Positions 41,834 through 50,478 are shown, numbered from the stretch's first letter. The stretch is 64,000 nucleotides of DNA from an uncultured Gemmiger sp. (GCF_934561205.1 NZ_CAKTFU010000001.1:62001-126000), one strand, 5' to 3'. Translations and numbers: made by a program. The notes: generated by a model not told the origin, from the letters alone.

Positions 41834-42789
41834 CAGGCAGCGCCCCCTTCCTTGACTTTCTTGGGCTTTTTGTAGCCGAGCGGGATCTGGTGACCCCAGG
41901 CGTTGAACCAGGGCACCATCAGGTTGCCCAGCAGAATGGCAAAGCTCATGCCTTCGTTCATCGAGGCAAAGTTGCGGATGAGGAAGGTCACCAGACCGAT
42001 AAAGATGCCGTAGAACAGCTTGCCCTTGGTGGTGAACGGGCAGGTCACATAGTCGGTCGCCATAAAGACGGCACCGAACAAAAGACCGCCGGACATGCAC
42101 TGCAAAAGTGCCAGATACGGGTCGCCGGTGTACAGGGCGCTGAGTACAAACATCGTACCCACGATGCTGACGGGAATGGTGGCGTGGATGGTGCCGCTGG
42201 CCAGCAGAATGGCAAAGCCGGCAAGGATCGCCAGCACGCTGACCTCGCCCAGCATACCGCCGTGGAAGCCCAGGAACATATGCAGCAGGTTTACGCTGCG
42301 CAGCTCACTGCCGAGCGCCAGCGGCGTGGCGGAAGCCAGCGCGTCAACGCTCATATCCGGGTAGACGTAGGCGGTCATACGGGAGGTAAAGCCCAGGAAC
42401 AGGACGATACGGCCCACCAGCGCGGGGTTGGCGAAGTTGTAGCCCAAGCCGCCGAACAGCTGCTTGGTGATCACGATGGCGACAAACGCGCCGACAATGG
42501 CGATCCACAGCGGCATACCCACGGGCATGTTCAGCGAAAGGATCATGCCCGTGACCACGGCGGACAGGTCCTTGACCGTGACGGGCTTGTGCAGGAGCAT
42601 CTCATACAGATACTCAAAGAATACACAGGCAAAGGTGGTAACGACCACCAGCACCAGCGCGCGCATACCGAAAATCAAAGCCGACGCCAGCACGGCGGGC
42701 AGCAGCGCAATGACCACATAGCCCATCAGGCTGCGGGTGGTGGCTTTGTCCCGAATATGGGGCGAGGCGGTTACAATCAGGTTTTCCAC
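41833..42789 (-). CDS. rnfD: Rnf complex subunit RnfD
   Basis: This 318-residue integral subunit has about ten helices. The FMN attachment region reads DALASATPLALG around residue 155. NLIVTASPHIRD near the start and GGLGYNFANPALVGR near 120 are family phrases. It is 3 bp behind rnfC and coupled to rnfG. Confidence 0.94.
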   Translation of the reverse strand: MENLIVTASPHIRDKATTRSLMGYVVIALLPAVLASALIFGMRALVLVVVTTFACVFFEYLYEMLLHKPVTVKDLSAVVTGMILSLNMPVGMPLWIAIVGAFVAIVITKQLFGGLGYNFANPALVGRIVLFLGFTSRMTAYVYPDMSVDALASATPLALGSELRSVNLLHMFLGFHGGMLGEVSVLAILAGFAILLASGTIHATIPVSIVGTMFVLSALYTGDPYLALLQCMSGGLLFGAVFMATDYVTCPFTTKGKLFYGIFIGLVTFLIRNFASMNEGMSFAILLGNLMVPWFNAWGHQIPLGYKKPKKVKEGGAA

Positions 42790-42792
42790 GGG

Positions 42793-44130
42793 TTATTTGC
42801 CCCCTTTCCGCAGCTCGCCCATGTACCAGCCCTTGGCCAGCGTCATGGTCTGGCTGACGGGGCGCTTGGCGGGGCAGGCGTAGCTGCAACTGCCGCAGGC
42901 CACGCACAAATCTACGCAGCGGGCCTTTAAGACATCAAAATCTTTGTTGTTGAACGCTTCGGCAATGGCCACAGGCTCCAGACCCATGGGGCATGCCTCA
43001 ATGCAGCGGCCGCAGCGGATGCAGGCCGAAGGCTCAGGCAGGACGGCGGCTGCCTTGCTGAGCAGCAGCAGACCGTTGTTCTGCTTCAAAACCGGGAAGT
43101 CCGCGCCGGGCGCGGCACCGCCCATCATGGGGCCGCCGAAGATGATCTTGCCCAGGGGCACATCTTCCTTGATGCCGCCGCAGGCTGCGATGACATCGCT
43201 GTACATAGTGCCGATGGGAACCTCAATGTTCTGGGGCTTGGCGATGGCGTCGCCCTCCACGGTCAGGCGCTTGCTGACCAGCGGAATACCGGTCTTTAAG
43301 TATTTGCCCAAGGTGGACACACTGGTCACGTTCATAATGACGCAGCCGACATCGGCGGGCAGACCCGGCTTGCCGGAGGGTCCCACCTGCGGCACCTCGC
43401 GGCCGGTGCAGGTTTCGACCAGCGTTTTTTCTGCGCCCTGCGGGTAGCGCATGGGCAGCGGCTTGACGGTGACGCCGGGCATCTTGCGCACCAGGGAGCA
43501 CATCAGGTCGATGCATTCGGGCTTGTTGCGCTCAATGCCGATGATGCAGTGCGGAATGTCGCAGTACTTCATCACGGCGCTGATGCCGGAGATGATGGTG
43601 TCGCTGCATTCCAGCATTTCGCGGCAGTCGGTGGTCAGGTACGGCTCACACTCGGCAGCGTTGATAAGCAGCGTGTCGATGGTGTTGGCAGCGAGCTTGA
43701 CATGGGTCGGGAAGCCGGCACCGCCTACGCCGACCAGGCCGCAGTTCTGCACGGCGGCCATCAGGCTGGCTTTGTCGGTGACGGTGGGCGGCACACAGGC
43801 GGGGTCTACCGTCTGGGCACCGTCCGTCTTGATGGTGACGGCGGTGGTCATGGCTCCGTTGACCATACGCAGCGGGGCGATGCCCTCCACCGTGCCGGAC
43901 ACGCTGGAGTAGATGTTGGCGCTGACGAACCCGCCCGCCTTGCCGATGATGGTGCCCACCTGCACGGTGTCACCCTTTTGGACGGTCGGCTCTGCCGGTG
44001 CGCCGATGTGCATAGACATAGGGATCACAACGCGGTCGGGAACGGGCATCTGCACCGTAGCCAGCCCTGCTGTGCCTTTGTCGTGCGGGACGGCAGCACC
44101 CTTGGCGGAGCGCTTTAGGGACTTAAACAA
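42793..44130 (-). CDS. rnfC: Rnf complex subunit RnfC
   Basis: This 445-residue NADH-site subunit has a glycine-rich NAD/FMN-binding Rossmann region (GLVGVGGAGFPTHVKL), a SLBB-like section and two 4Fe-4S motifs at the C-terminal end, CIRCGRCIEACPMG and CVACGSCSYACP. The start is taken as TTG 44130 because GGGGG lies 8 bp upstream and the protein then has normal length; the in-frame extension to 44253 has no family resemblance. First gene of the rnf operon, with a promoter at 44266-44293 and a leader of about 130 nt. The complex couples ferredoxin oxidation and NAD reduction to Na+ or H+ export. Confidence 0.93.
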   Translation of the reverse strand: MFKSLKRSAKGAAVPHDKGTAGLATVQMPVPDRVVIPMSMHIGAPAEPTVQKGDTVQVGTIIGKAGGFVSANIYSSVSGTVEGIAPLRMVNGAMTTAVTIKTDGAQTVDPACVPPTVTDKASLMAAVQNCGLVGVGGAGFPTHVKLAANTIDTLLINAAECEPYLTTDCREMLECSDTIISGISAVMKYCDIPHCIIGIERNKPECIDLMCSLVRKMPGVTVKPLPMRYPQGAEKTLVETCTGREVPQVGPSGKPGLPADVGCVIMNVTSVSTLGKYLKTGIPLVSKRLTVEGDAIAKPQNIEVPIGTMYSDVIAACGGIKEDVPLGKIIFGGPMMGGAAPGADFPVLKQNNGLLLLSKAAAVLPEPSACIRCGRCIEACPMGLEPVAIAEAFNNKDFDVLKARCVDLCVACGSCSYACPAKRPVSQTMTLAKGWYMGELRKGGK

Positions 44131-44265
44131 GCTGATTTCCCCCTGTTCTGATGTGACCGCGCACCGATTTTGCGGTGCGGCACAGTCACGTTGAAATGGC
44201 GTCCGGCTGCGGTGATGCCAGCGAAAAAGGCAAGCCTTGCTCCAACCGGACAAATATACAGTATC

Positions 44266-44293
44266 ATTTTAACATTTTTGGGATTCAAGTCAA
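44266..44293 (-). promoter_or_regulatory. Promoter of the rnf operon
   Basis: On the minus strand TTGACT (44293-44288), a 16-bp spacer and TAAAAT (44271-44266). The leader to the TTG start holds a hairpin GCACCGCAAAATCGGTGC at about 44161-44178. Confidence 0.65.
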
Positions 44294-44379
44294 GGCGATT
44301 TTGTGAAGAACGTCCGAAAAAATCGGAATGCGCAATTTATGCAGAGTTTTGCGCAAATGTTGCAAAGTATGTAACTTAC

Positions 44380-44408
44380 TTGCAACTGCGTGCTTCTTGT
44401 GGTATAGT
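44380..44408 (+). promoter_or_regulatory. Promoter of the 45-residue membrane protein gene
   Basis: TTGCAA (44380-44385), a 17-bp spacer and TATAGT (44403-44408) with TGTGG before the hexamer. Confidence 0.7.
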
Positions 44409-44451
44409 ATAAGTAGAAAAAATAACAGGCGCAAACCGGGAGGGCAGCGAT

Positions 44452-44589
44452 ATGAAACATCTTGGCAGAATTTTGGCAGTTTTGGTTGTGGCGGGCGGTA
44501 TTTTCGCCTTGGTCGCCGCCCTGTGCCGCCGCACAAACCGGCAGGACAGCGGCTATGTCACGCTGTACGACAGCGGCGTGGAATTTTGA
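44452..44589 (+). CDS. Small single-pass membrane protein (45 residues)
   Basis: The ORF starts MKHLGRILAVLVVAGGIFAL, has one helix (about 5-25) flanked by basic residues (CRRTNRQD) and ends YVTLYDSGVEF. GGAGGGCAG precedes the ATG, and a good promoter and terminator frame the gene, so it is probably expressed. No family is recognised. The helix could target it to the membrane as a small regulator. Confidence 0.65.
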   Translation: MKHLGRILAVLVVAGGIFALVAALCRRTNRQDSGYVTLYDSGVEF

Positions 44590-44628
44590 GTGTACTTTGA
44601 GAGTACATTAAAAGAATGAAAACAGCCC

Positions 44629-44657
44629 CGCTTCCCTTGGGAAGCGGGGCTGCTGTT
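44629..44657. terminator. Bidirectional terminator between the small membrane protein and pepV
   Basis: AGCCCCGCTTCCC pairs with GGGAAGCGGGGCT, with A and T runs on the two sides (T run on plus CTGTTTT). Confidence 0.75.
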
Positions 44658-46055
44658 TTACAGCTCGATTTCCTGCAGACGCAGCAGGGCCAGAATATAA
44701 ATTTTCAGCGCTTCGATGAGCTTATCGAAGTTAGCGCCCTCGTTGGCACCGTGCATCGGACCGGCAAACTCCGGCAGGGGCAGGTCGGTATGCTCGGGGC
44801 CAAAGCTGACCGCATACGGGAAGTGGCGCGCATAGGTGCCGCCGCCCATCGTGAAGGGGGTCTTGCCCTCGCCCGTGACGTCGTTGTAGGTGTGGATCAG
44901 CGTCTGGATGGCGGGGCTGTCGGCGGCAATATAGAACGGCACGCGGCTGGAAACATTCTCCAGTGCGGCGGCATCGCCGCAGACCTTGCGCACGGCGGCG
45001 GACATCGTTTCGGGGTTGGTGTTGGTGGGGTAACGGCAGTCAAAGGTCTGGCGGATGACGCCGTCCTTCATGCAAATGGTACCGCCCACCACGGTCAGCG
45101 GGTCAAACAGACCATCGTCGGCGGCAATGCCCAAGGCGGTGCCGTCGGTGTCGGCGTGCAGGGTGCGCAGTACCTGCAGATAGGCGTTTTCCGCTTCGGT
45201 GCAGATGCCGCTGTCCAGCAGATAGCGCACGATCAGACCGATGGCGTTCACCGTGCCGGCGGGCATGGCGGCGTGGCCGCTCTTGCCCCAGCCGCGGATG
45301 ACGGTGGTGCCGGGCTGCTCCCCTGCTTCCAGCGTGATGCCCTCGGCGGGGGTCAGGCGGTCAGCGGGGACGTTCACCACGCAGAAGGCGCGGTCGGGCA
45401 CGGCGTTGACAGCAACACCGCCCTGAAAGTCCAGAATGACGCCGTTCAGCGCGTGGCTGACCAGCTCGCCGCTGAAGCCGCCCTTTTCGCCGTTGCAGAC
45501 CGGGAACTCGGCATCGGGGGTAAAGCAGAAAGCGGGCATCGGGTAGTGCTCGGCGTAGTAGTCAACGTCGTGCATATGGGTCTCCTCGTTGGCACCCAGC
45601 AGGGCGCGCACGGGGTAGCGCAGGGCAATGCCGCTGTCCTTCAGGTATTTGAGGGCGTACAGGCAGAGGATGCTCGGCCCCTTGTCATCGGCAACGCCGC
45701 GCCCCAGCAGCCAGCCGTCGCGCACGCGCACGGTGTAGGGGTCGGCGTCCCAGCCGTTGCCCTCGGGGACAACGTCGGTGTGGGTGATGGTGGCCAGGAA
45801 CTTCTGCCCCTCGGCGATGGGGGCGGTGTCGGCCCAGCCGATGTAGCCGTCGGCGTTATAGGTGTGCAGACCCAGCTCGGCGGCGATCTCCAGCGCCTTG
45901 TCCAGGGCGGCCTTGGGGCCTGCGCCGAAGGGTGCGCCCGGCTCGGGGGTGCCCTCGACACTGGGAACGGCTACCAGGCGGGTAATGTCCCGCAACACGG
46001 CGTCGCGGTTTTGTTCGGCAAAGGCATCAATGGATGCCCAACGCGGATCATTCAT
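44658..46055 (-). CDS. pepV: PepV-like M20 dipeptidase
   Basis: This 465-residue metallopeptidase of the M20 family (Sapep/PepV group) cleaves dipeptides, some with D-residues. Metal-binding motifs are THTDVVPEGNGW (His, Asp), LLGRGVADDKGP (bridging Asp), GANEETHMHD (catalytic Glu pair) and a C-terminal His in GPMHGANEGANF. The long lid domain between is normal. ATG 46055 has GGAGG at 8 bp; the TTG at 46061 is less likely. No neighbouring peptidase or transporter gene is linked. Confidence 0.9.
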   Translation of the reverse strand: MNDPRWASIDAFAEQNRDAVLRDITRLVAVPSVEGTPEPGAPFGAGPKAALDKALEIAAELGLHTYNADGYIGWADTAPIAEGQKFLATITHTDVVPEGNGWDADPYTVRVRDGWLLGRGVADDKGPSILCLYALKYLKDSGIALRYPVRALLGANEETHMHDVDYYAEHYPMPAFCFTPDAEFPVCNGEKGGFSGELVSHALNGVILDFQGGVAVNAVPDRAFCVVNVPADRLTPAEGITLEAGEQPGTTVIRGWGKSGHAAMPAGTVNAIGLIVRYLLDSGICTEAENAYLQVLRTLHADTDGTALGIAADDGLFDPLTVVGGTICMKDGVIRQTFDCRYPTNTNPETMSAAVRKVCGDAAALENVSSRVPFYIAADSPAIQTLIHTYNDVTGEGKTPFTMGGGTYARHFPYAVSFGPEHTDLPLPEFAGPMHGANEGANFDKLIEALKIYILALLRLQEIEL

Positions 46056-46120
46056 AGTCAAAAACCTCCGGATGGTTTATTTTGTTCTATATAATATAGT
46101 ATAGCATACTTGGCAAGGGG

Positions 46121-47005
46121 TCACGGTGTGTCAAAGCCACGGGTCACGGCGTCGCGGATCTTGCAGCCGGTGGGGGTGCCTGCCAAACCGCCGATGCCGG
46201 TTTCGCGCAATTCGTGGCTCATCGCATTGCCGACCTCAGCCATGGCGTCGATGACCTCATCGGCGGGAATGTGCCCCACCACACCCGCCAGCGCCATATC
46301 GGCGGCAGAAACGGCGTTCATCGCGCCGATGACATTGCGCTTGACGCAGGGAATTTCCACCAGACCCGCCACGGGGTCGCAGACAAGCCCTTCCAGATTG
46401 GTCAGGGCCATGGCAAACGCCTCGGCGGCTTGTTCGGGTGTGCCGTTTTTCAGCACGGTCAGCGCGGCGGCAGCCATGGCACTGGCGGCGCCGACCTCGG
46501 CCTGGCAGCCGCCCTCCGCCCCTGCCAGGGTGGCTCTGGCGGCAACGACCTGCCCGAACCCGGCGGCAACATACAGCGCGCGGCAGACCGCGTCCTCGTC
46601 GGCGCGTCCGGCGCGGAACAGCGGCAGCAGCACGGCGGGCAAAACACCGCAGCTGCCGGCGGTGGGCGCCGCCACGATGCGTTTCATACAGGCGTTGCAC
46701 TCGGCGGTTTTCAGGGCTTCGGCGATGACCTCGGCAAAGTAGCCGTCGGCATAAAGCCTGCCCTCCCCTGCTGCCTGGGCAACCTTGGCGGCGTCGCCCC
46801 CGGCGTAGCCGCTCATCGAGCGGTCAGCGCCGCAATACCCTGCACTGGTGGCGCACATAACGCCCCACAGGCGGTGCATTTCGGCTTCGCTCTCGGCGCG
46901 GGTCAGGCCGCTTTCGGCAAGGTCGCTTTCCAAAATGACTTCATACAGCGGGTGCCCGCTCTGCTTGCAGGCATCCAGCATGGAACTGACAGATGAGAAC
47001 GCCAT
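46121..47005 (-). CDS. sdaAA: L-serine dehydratase alpha subunit (iron-sulfur)
   Basis: This 294-residue subunit carries the oxygen-sensitive 4Fe-4S site. Motifs are GYAGGDAAKV, CMKRIVAAPTAGSCGVLPAVL, GAEGGCQAEVGAASAMAA, GLVCDPVAGLVEIPC and ETGIGGLAGTPTGCKI, with the cysteines used for cluster binding. The enzyme deaminates serine to pyruvate. The gene follows the beta subunit by 12 bp. Confidence 0.95.
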   Translation of the reverse strand: MAFSSVSSMLDACKQSGHPLYEVILESDLAESGLTRAESEAEMHRLWGVMCATSAGYCGADRSMSGYAGGDAAKVAQAAGEGRLYADGYFAEVIAEALKTAECNACMKRIVAAPTAGSCGVLPAVLLPLFRAGRADEDAVCRALYVAAGFGQVVAARATLAGAEGGCQAEVGAASAMAAAALTVLKNGTPEQAAEAFAMALTNLEGLVCDPVAGLVEIPCVKRNVIGAMNAVSAADMALAGVVGHIPADEVIDAMAEVGNAMSHELRETGIGGLAGTPTGCKIRDAVTRGFDTP

Positions 47006-47017
47006 TTCAACACCCCC

Positions 47018-47674
47018 TTATACGTTTAATATCGTGACCTTGATAATGCCCGGCAAGGCAGAAAGCTCGCCGCACAGCTGCTCCGGAAGGGGCTGGTCGC
47101 ATTCCAGCACCATAACGGCGTAGCCGCCCGCCTCGGAGCGGAACAGCTGCATGGTGGCAATGTTGATGCCAAGGCGGCTCAGCGCGCCGGTGACGGCGGC
47201 AACGTGTCCGGGAGAGTCCTGGTTAAAGACGATCAGCGTGTTGCGGTCGCCGCCGAAATGGGTGGTAATGCCGTCAATGCGGCAGATGTTGATGCGTCCG
47301 CCGCCGATGGATTCGCCCATGACCTCCAGCTTGCGCCCGGATACCCCCACCAGCCGCAGCATGGCGGTGTTGGGATAGCCCCCGCGCAGCGTGCCGGTGG
47401 AAACTGTGAACTGCAGCCCCTGCGCGTCAGCGATGGCAAAGCTGTTCGGGATGCGGTCGTCGTCGGGCTGCATACCCAAAAGCCCCGCAACCAGCGCACG
47501 GTCGGTGCCGTGTCCGCGCCCCGTGGCGGCAAAGCTGCCGTATAAAATAATGTCGGCTTGGGCAGGTGCCTCGCCCAAAAGGCGGCGCGCCGTGCTGCCG
47601 ATGCGCACCGCACCCGCCGTATGGCTGCTGGAAGGCCCCGTCATGACCGGGCCCAGCACATCAAATAAACGCAT
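47018..47674 (-). CDS. sdaAB: L-serine dehydratase beta subunit
   Basis: This 218-residue subunit begins FDVLGPVMTGPSSSHTAGAVR, the conserved substrate-site segment, has YGSFAATGRGHGTDRALVAG, and ends with an ACT-like domain (about 145-218; IVFNQDSPGHVAAVTGALSR). First gene of the sdaAB-sdaAA pair. A promoter (minus-strand TTGCAT-17-TATACT) lies at 47715-47743. Confidence 0.95.
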   Translation of the reverse strand: MRLFDVLGPVMTGPSSSHTAGAVRIGSTARRLLGEAPAQADIILYGSFAATGRGHGTDRALVAGLLGMQPDDDRIPNSFAIADAQGLQFTVSTGTLRGGYPNTAMLRLVGVSGRKLEVMGESIGGGRINICRIDGITTHFGGDRNTLIVFNQDSPGHVAAVTGALSRLGINIATMQLFRSEAGGYAVMVLECDQPLPEQLCGELSALPGIIKVTILNV

Positions 47675-47714
47675 AGTTGTGCCCCCTGTTGTTTACGGTT
47701 ACGATATTGCCTTT

Positions 47715-47743
47715 AGTATACTGGATTTTGTGCCGCAATGCAA
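47715..47743 (-). promoter_or_regulatory. Promoter of the serine dehydratase genes
   Basis: On the minus strand TTGCAT (47743-47738), a 17-bp spacer and TATACT (47720-47715). Confidence 0.7.
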
Positions 47744-47823
47744 GCCACCGACGGACAGCGTAAAAATAAAAAGGCGCAGCTGTGCCGAAAAAATAAAAAG
47801 TATAAAAAAATTCTGCTTTAGGC

Positions 47824-47852
47824 TTGACATTTGCCAAAACGTTTGGTATACT
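47824..47852 (+). promoter_or_regulatory. Promoter of the tRNA-Ser pair
   Basis: TTGACA (47824-47829), a 17-bp spacer and TATACT (47847-47852), the best match to consensus in this window, 29 bp before the first tRNA. Confidence 0.85.
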
Positions 47853-47880
47853 ATCAAACGTACTTGGCGGCAGCCACTGT

Positions 47881-47971
47881 GGAGAGGTGTCCGAGTGGTT
47901 TATGGAACTGGTCTTGAAAACCAGCGATTCGCGAGAGCGGACCATGGGTTCGAATCCCATCCTCTCCGCCA
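47881..47971 (+). tRNA. tRNA-Ser (anticodon UGA)
   Basis: Acceptor arms GGAGAGG and CCTCTCC pair, with an encoded CCA end. The anticodon loop CTTGAAA in TGGTCTTGAAAACCA reads UGA. A long variable arm and TTCGAATC T-loop are as expected for a type II tRNA. Confidence 0.95.
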
Positions 47972-48010
47972 TTTTTAATGACAAGTGAATAGAGATATCA
48001 CTTTGACTGT

Positions 48011-48101
48011 GGAGTAATACTCAAGAGGTCGAAGAGGCGCCCCTGCTAAGGGCGTAGGGTGGGAAACCGCCGCGAGAGTTCAAATCTCTCTTACTCCGCC
48101 A
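48011..48101 (+). tRNA. tRNA-Ser (anticodon GCU)
   Basis: Acceptor arms GGAGTAA and TTACTCC pair, with CCA encoded. CCCCTGCTAAGGG gives anticodon GCU. There is a long variable arm. It lies 39 bp after the first tRNA and shares its promoter. Confidence 0.95.
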
Positions 48102-48103
48102 AC

Positions 48104-48140
48104 AAAAACCCGCGTATCTGCGTAAGATATGCGGGTTTTT
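48104..48140 (+). terminator. Terminator after the tRNA pair
   Basis: AAAAACCCGCGTATCT pairs with AGATATGCGGGTTTTT. Confidence 0.85.
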
Positions 48141-48169
48141 GATATTATAAAAATAGCGCGTTACGAAGT

Positions 48170-48895
48170 TTATACGAACTGCCACCCATGCGCCAGCAGC
48201 CCCAGCAGGAGAAGGTGTGCGGGGTAAAAGGCATAAAAGAAAAGTGCGTTCTGCCGCCCGCGCTGCCCCGTGTAGGCATTCAGCAGAAAAACGTCGGGCA
48301 GGGCGAAAATTTCTAAAGAGCCTGTCAGGCACAGGGGCAGCAGTGCGGCGGTAAAGCCGACACTGCGGTTAGCAAAAAGCGGCGGCAAAACGTAGAATAA
48401 AACGATAGTCACAACACCTGCGGCGCCGTAATCGGTACCAAGAAGCTCCGCCAGAAATGTCAAGGCGGCAGCGGCAGCGCCGCCCAACACCAGCGCAGCG
48501 GGGTCGGTTTGCCCAAAGCGGGCTTGCAGGGCGCGCAGAATTTGCAGCGCCAAAAAGCCCAGCAGCAGCGTAAACAGGACATTGTTGGCGTGTCCCGCGT
48601 CCCGCCAACGACCCAGTGTGGCATAGTTAAACGCAGGCTCGGAAAGCAGCGCTACGCCCAGCAGCCGCAGGGCGTAGCGGCGCGGATGGGACGTGTGGCG
48701 CACGCCCTCGGCAAGCAGAAAGCAGTAGATCGGAAAGGACATCCGCCCGATGCACCGCAGCACCAGATAGACGGCCGCTGCCGTGGGGTCGGCAAGGTGC
48801 GGCACCAGCAGGACGGCCCCGATATGATCCAGCAGCATGGTGAGCATGGCAAACCATTTCAGCCCGCTGCCGGAAAGTGAAAAACCTGTGGGCAA
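48170..48895 (-). CDS. TraX-family membrane protein
   Basis: This 241-residue protein has about eight membrane helices. LKWFAMLTMLLDHIGAVLL near the N-terminus with its DHIG, and IGRMSFPIYCFLLAEG and YAFYPAHLLLL at the C-terminal end, are the conserved segments of the TraX/YfiB-like acyltransferase family (PF05857), whose founder acetylates F-pilin. In chromosomal Firmicute copies the substrate is unknown. It is not in a conjugation cluster here. Confidence 0.85.
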   Translation of the reverse strand: MPTGFSLSGSGLKWFAMLTMLLDHIGAVLLVPHLADPTAAAVYLVLRCIGRMSFPIYCFLLAEGVRHTSHPRRYALRLLGVALLSEPAFNYATLGRWRDAGHANNVLFTLLLGFLALQILRALQARFGQTDPAALVLGGAAAAALTFLAELLGTDYGAAGVVTIVLFYVLPPLFANRSVGFTAALLPLCLTGSLEIFALPDVFLLNAYTGQRGRQNALFFYAFYPAHLLLLGLLAHGWQFV

Positions 48896-48937
48896 GCGAT
48901 CCCCTCCTTTCCCTTTTATTTATTATAGCACGCAAAA

Positions 48938-48977
48938 AGTAAAACGCCAGCCTCCCGAAGGAGTCCGGCGTTTGTTT
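48938..48977 (-). terminator. Terminator of the lipoprotein gene
   Basis: AACGCCGGACTCC and GGAGGCTGGCGTT form a stem around TTCG on the minus strand, followed by TTACTTTTT. Confidence 0.8.
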
Positions 48978-49478
48978 TTATTGCGCCAGTGTGGCGGTCA
49001 CAGCGGCGAAATCCTCGGCAGAGGCGTTTTTGCCATACAGGGAGAACTGGCGTTGACCGGATTCGTCATACCAGCGTGTCCAAGGACTGCCGTCCACAGT
49101 GGCAAAATCCTCATTGGTATCTCCGACGGTTTTGCCGGCCATCCACAAACCGGAGATATCCTCCTGCGTGGGGGCTGTGCGAAGGGTGTATACGGCACCG
49201 TTATATGTAAAGCGGTATTCCGCGAGCGTGTAGGCTTCACCCTCCATGGCGGAGAAATGCTCCTCGCTTACGGATAGGTCTTTGGGGGCGGTCAAGGATG
49301 TTCCGACAGCCGCGTTTAAGGCATCCAAGGTGTCGTATTCCTGCCAGGGGTTGGGAATTTGGGCGCTGTCCGCAGCAGAAGTTGGGTCAGCAACATCGGA
49401 ACGGCTGCTTTGGGTAGAGCAGGCTGCCAGAGTGGCGGCGCATACAACGGTCAACAAAAAACAGAAAAAGCGTTTCAT
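48978..49478 (-). CDS. Lipoprotein of unknown function
   Basis: This 166-residue protein begins with a lipoprotein signal peptide (MKRFFCFLLTVVCAATLAAC, Cys20 as lipidation site). A Ser/Asp-rich linker leads to a compact domain with DTLDALNAAVG, the DALN phrase common in small Firmicute lipoproteins with an alpha-beta fold, and DGSPWTRWYD. The function is unknown. It is monocistronic. Confidence 0.75.
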   Translation of the reverse strand: MKRFFCFLLTVVCAATLAACSTQSSRSDVADPTSAADSAQIPNPWQEYDTLDALNAAVGTSLTAPKDLSVSEEHFSAMEGEAYTLAEYRFTYNGAVYTLRTAPTQEDISGLWMAGKTVGDTNEDFATVDGSPWTRWYDESGQRQFSLYGKNASAEDFAAVTATLAQ

Positions 49479-49585
49479 AAAAAATCCTCCAAAATCTTGT
49501 CTTATGCGGCTGACGGTACCGTGTCATTTTGCCGTTCACCTACATAGACGGCAAAGACACGATGTATGTTACAGAGGGTATATAA

Positions 49586-49933
49586 GACAACACCGCACAA
49601 TTCCCGCCTTACGGCTTAAGCACCGCTCCGGCGGATCTCCGCGCCAAGAGCCGCCGCAAGCGGCGGTTGCGCTCCGAAGCGCCTCGCTGCGGCTCGGTGT
49701 GCGGCACAGCATCTGCGTTGCCAAAATGCTCGATAATGTCGGGTTGCGGTACCCGCATCGTGCTTCGGGGGCAAAAGCCCCTTGCACTCTGCGACCGCTG
49801 CCCCTGCTTCGGTTCGCTGTATCCGCCACTGGCGGCGCTCACCTTTGCAGCACAAAGTATTATCTGCGCTTTTGGCTTAACAGCTGCCGCACCTCGCTCG
49901 CCGTATCGGCACTTAGAATTATGCGGTATTGCC
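49586..49933. mobile_element. MITE-like element M2 (348 bp, long form)
   Basis: Terminal inverted repeats GACAACACCGCACAATTC (49586-49603) and GAATTATGCGGTATTGCC (49916-49933) enclose a GC-rich interior with internal hairpins such as CCGCCGCAAGCGGCGG. The interior has no good ORF: the frames over it lack ribosome-binding sites. It fills most of the 588-bp gap between the lipoprotein gene and the next CDS. The right end shares about 50 bp with M1. Confidence 0.7.
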
Positions 49934-49969
49934 ATAAGTTCATAAATTGTGAATTTTTATTGACATTGC

Positions 49970-49998
49970 TTGTAATTTTGTGCGTGCTGTGGTATACT
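49970..49998 (+). promoter_or_regulatory. Promoter of the acidic membrane-anchored protein gene
   Basis: TTGTAA (49970-49975), a 17-bp spacer and TATACT (49993-49998) with CTGTGG before the hexamer; a TTGACA at 49960 is too far away. Confidence 0.6.
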
Positions 49999-50013
49999 AA
50001 CCAAAAAATATAA

Positions 50014-50032
50014 GGCGACACCGCATAAATTG
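50014..50032. repeat. Half MITE end M3 in a 5' untranslated region
   Basis: GGCGACACCGCATAAATTG matches the left terminal repeat of M1/M2 at most positions but has no right end nearby. It lies between the promoter and the ribosome-binding site of the next gene. Confidence 0.45.
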
Positions 50033-50067
50033 CCGTGCGCCGCAAGAGTGGAAAAGAGGTTTTGACA

Positions 50068-50466
50068 ATGTCTTTGCTGAAAAAGCTGGTTGGTCTGGCT
50101 GTCGGTGCTGCCGCTGTGGGCGCGGCTGCCTATCTTTTGAACCGTGACGAGCATACCGAGGAGTACGAGCATATTGTGGGCCCGGAGGATGAGGTCGAGA
50201 CCGATTCCGCCGAGCCCGCTGAGGATGCGTCTGCCGCGGCGGAAACCCCTGCCCCCGCAGACCCTGAGAACGTGCCTGCCGAAGCCGAGGACACCGCTGC
50301 CGAAGTGCAGCCTGCCCCCGCCAAGGCGGACGAGACCCCCAACGTCAACCCGGTAGAGCTGGGCGCGGTGGAGGTTCCCAAGACCGAGGACGGCAAGCTG
50401 GATGCAACCAAGATTGCCGACCCCGCCGATTTCGGCGATTGGGAAGAACAGGGCTGCAAGGGCTGA
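50068..50466 (+). CDS. Acidic membrane-anchored protein of unknown function (132 residues)
   Basis: MSLLKKLVGLAVGAAAVGAA is an N-terminal helix (about 5-24). It is followed by an acidic Ala/Pro/Glu-rich tail (about 30-105) of low complexity, and a short end with DFGDWEEQGCKG. GAGGT precedes the ATG. No family is recognised. The layout suggests a membrane-tethered, largely disordered protein. Confidence 0.65.
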   Translation: MSLLKKLVGLAVGAAAVGAAAYLLNRDEHTEEYEHIVGPEDEVETDSAEPAEDASAAAETPAPADPENVPAEAEDTAAEVQPAPAKADETPNVNPVELGAVEVPKTEDGKLDATKIADPADFGDWEEQGCKG

Positions 50467-50478
50467 TATCACGCTGAA

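Noticed and set aside
41834..42100. N-terminal extension of RnfG
   Set aside because: Entirely inside rnfD in another frame; ATG 41833 gives the normal RnfG start.
47881..48140. tRNA-Ser pair as integration site of a mobile element
   Set aside because: Both genes are intact and no integrase or direct repeat of their 3' ends is seen nearby.
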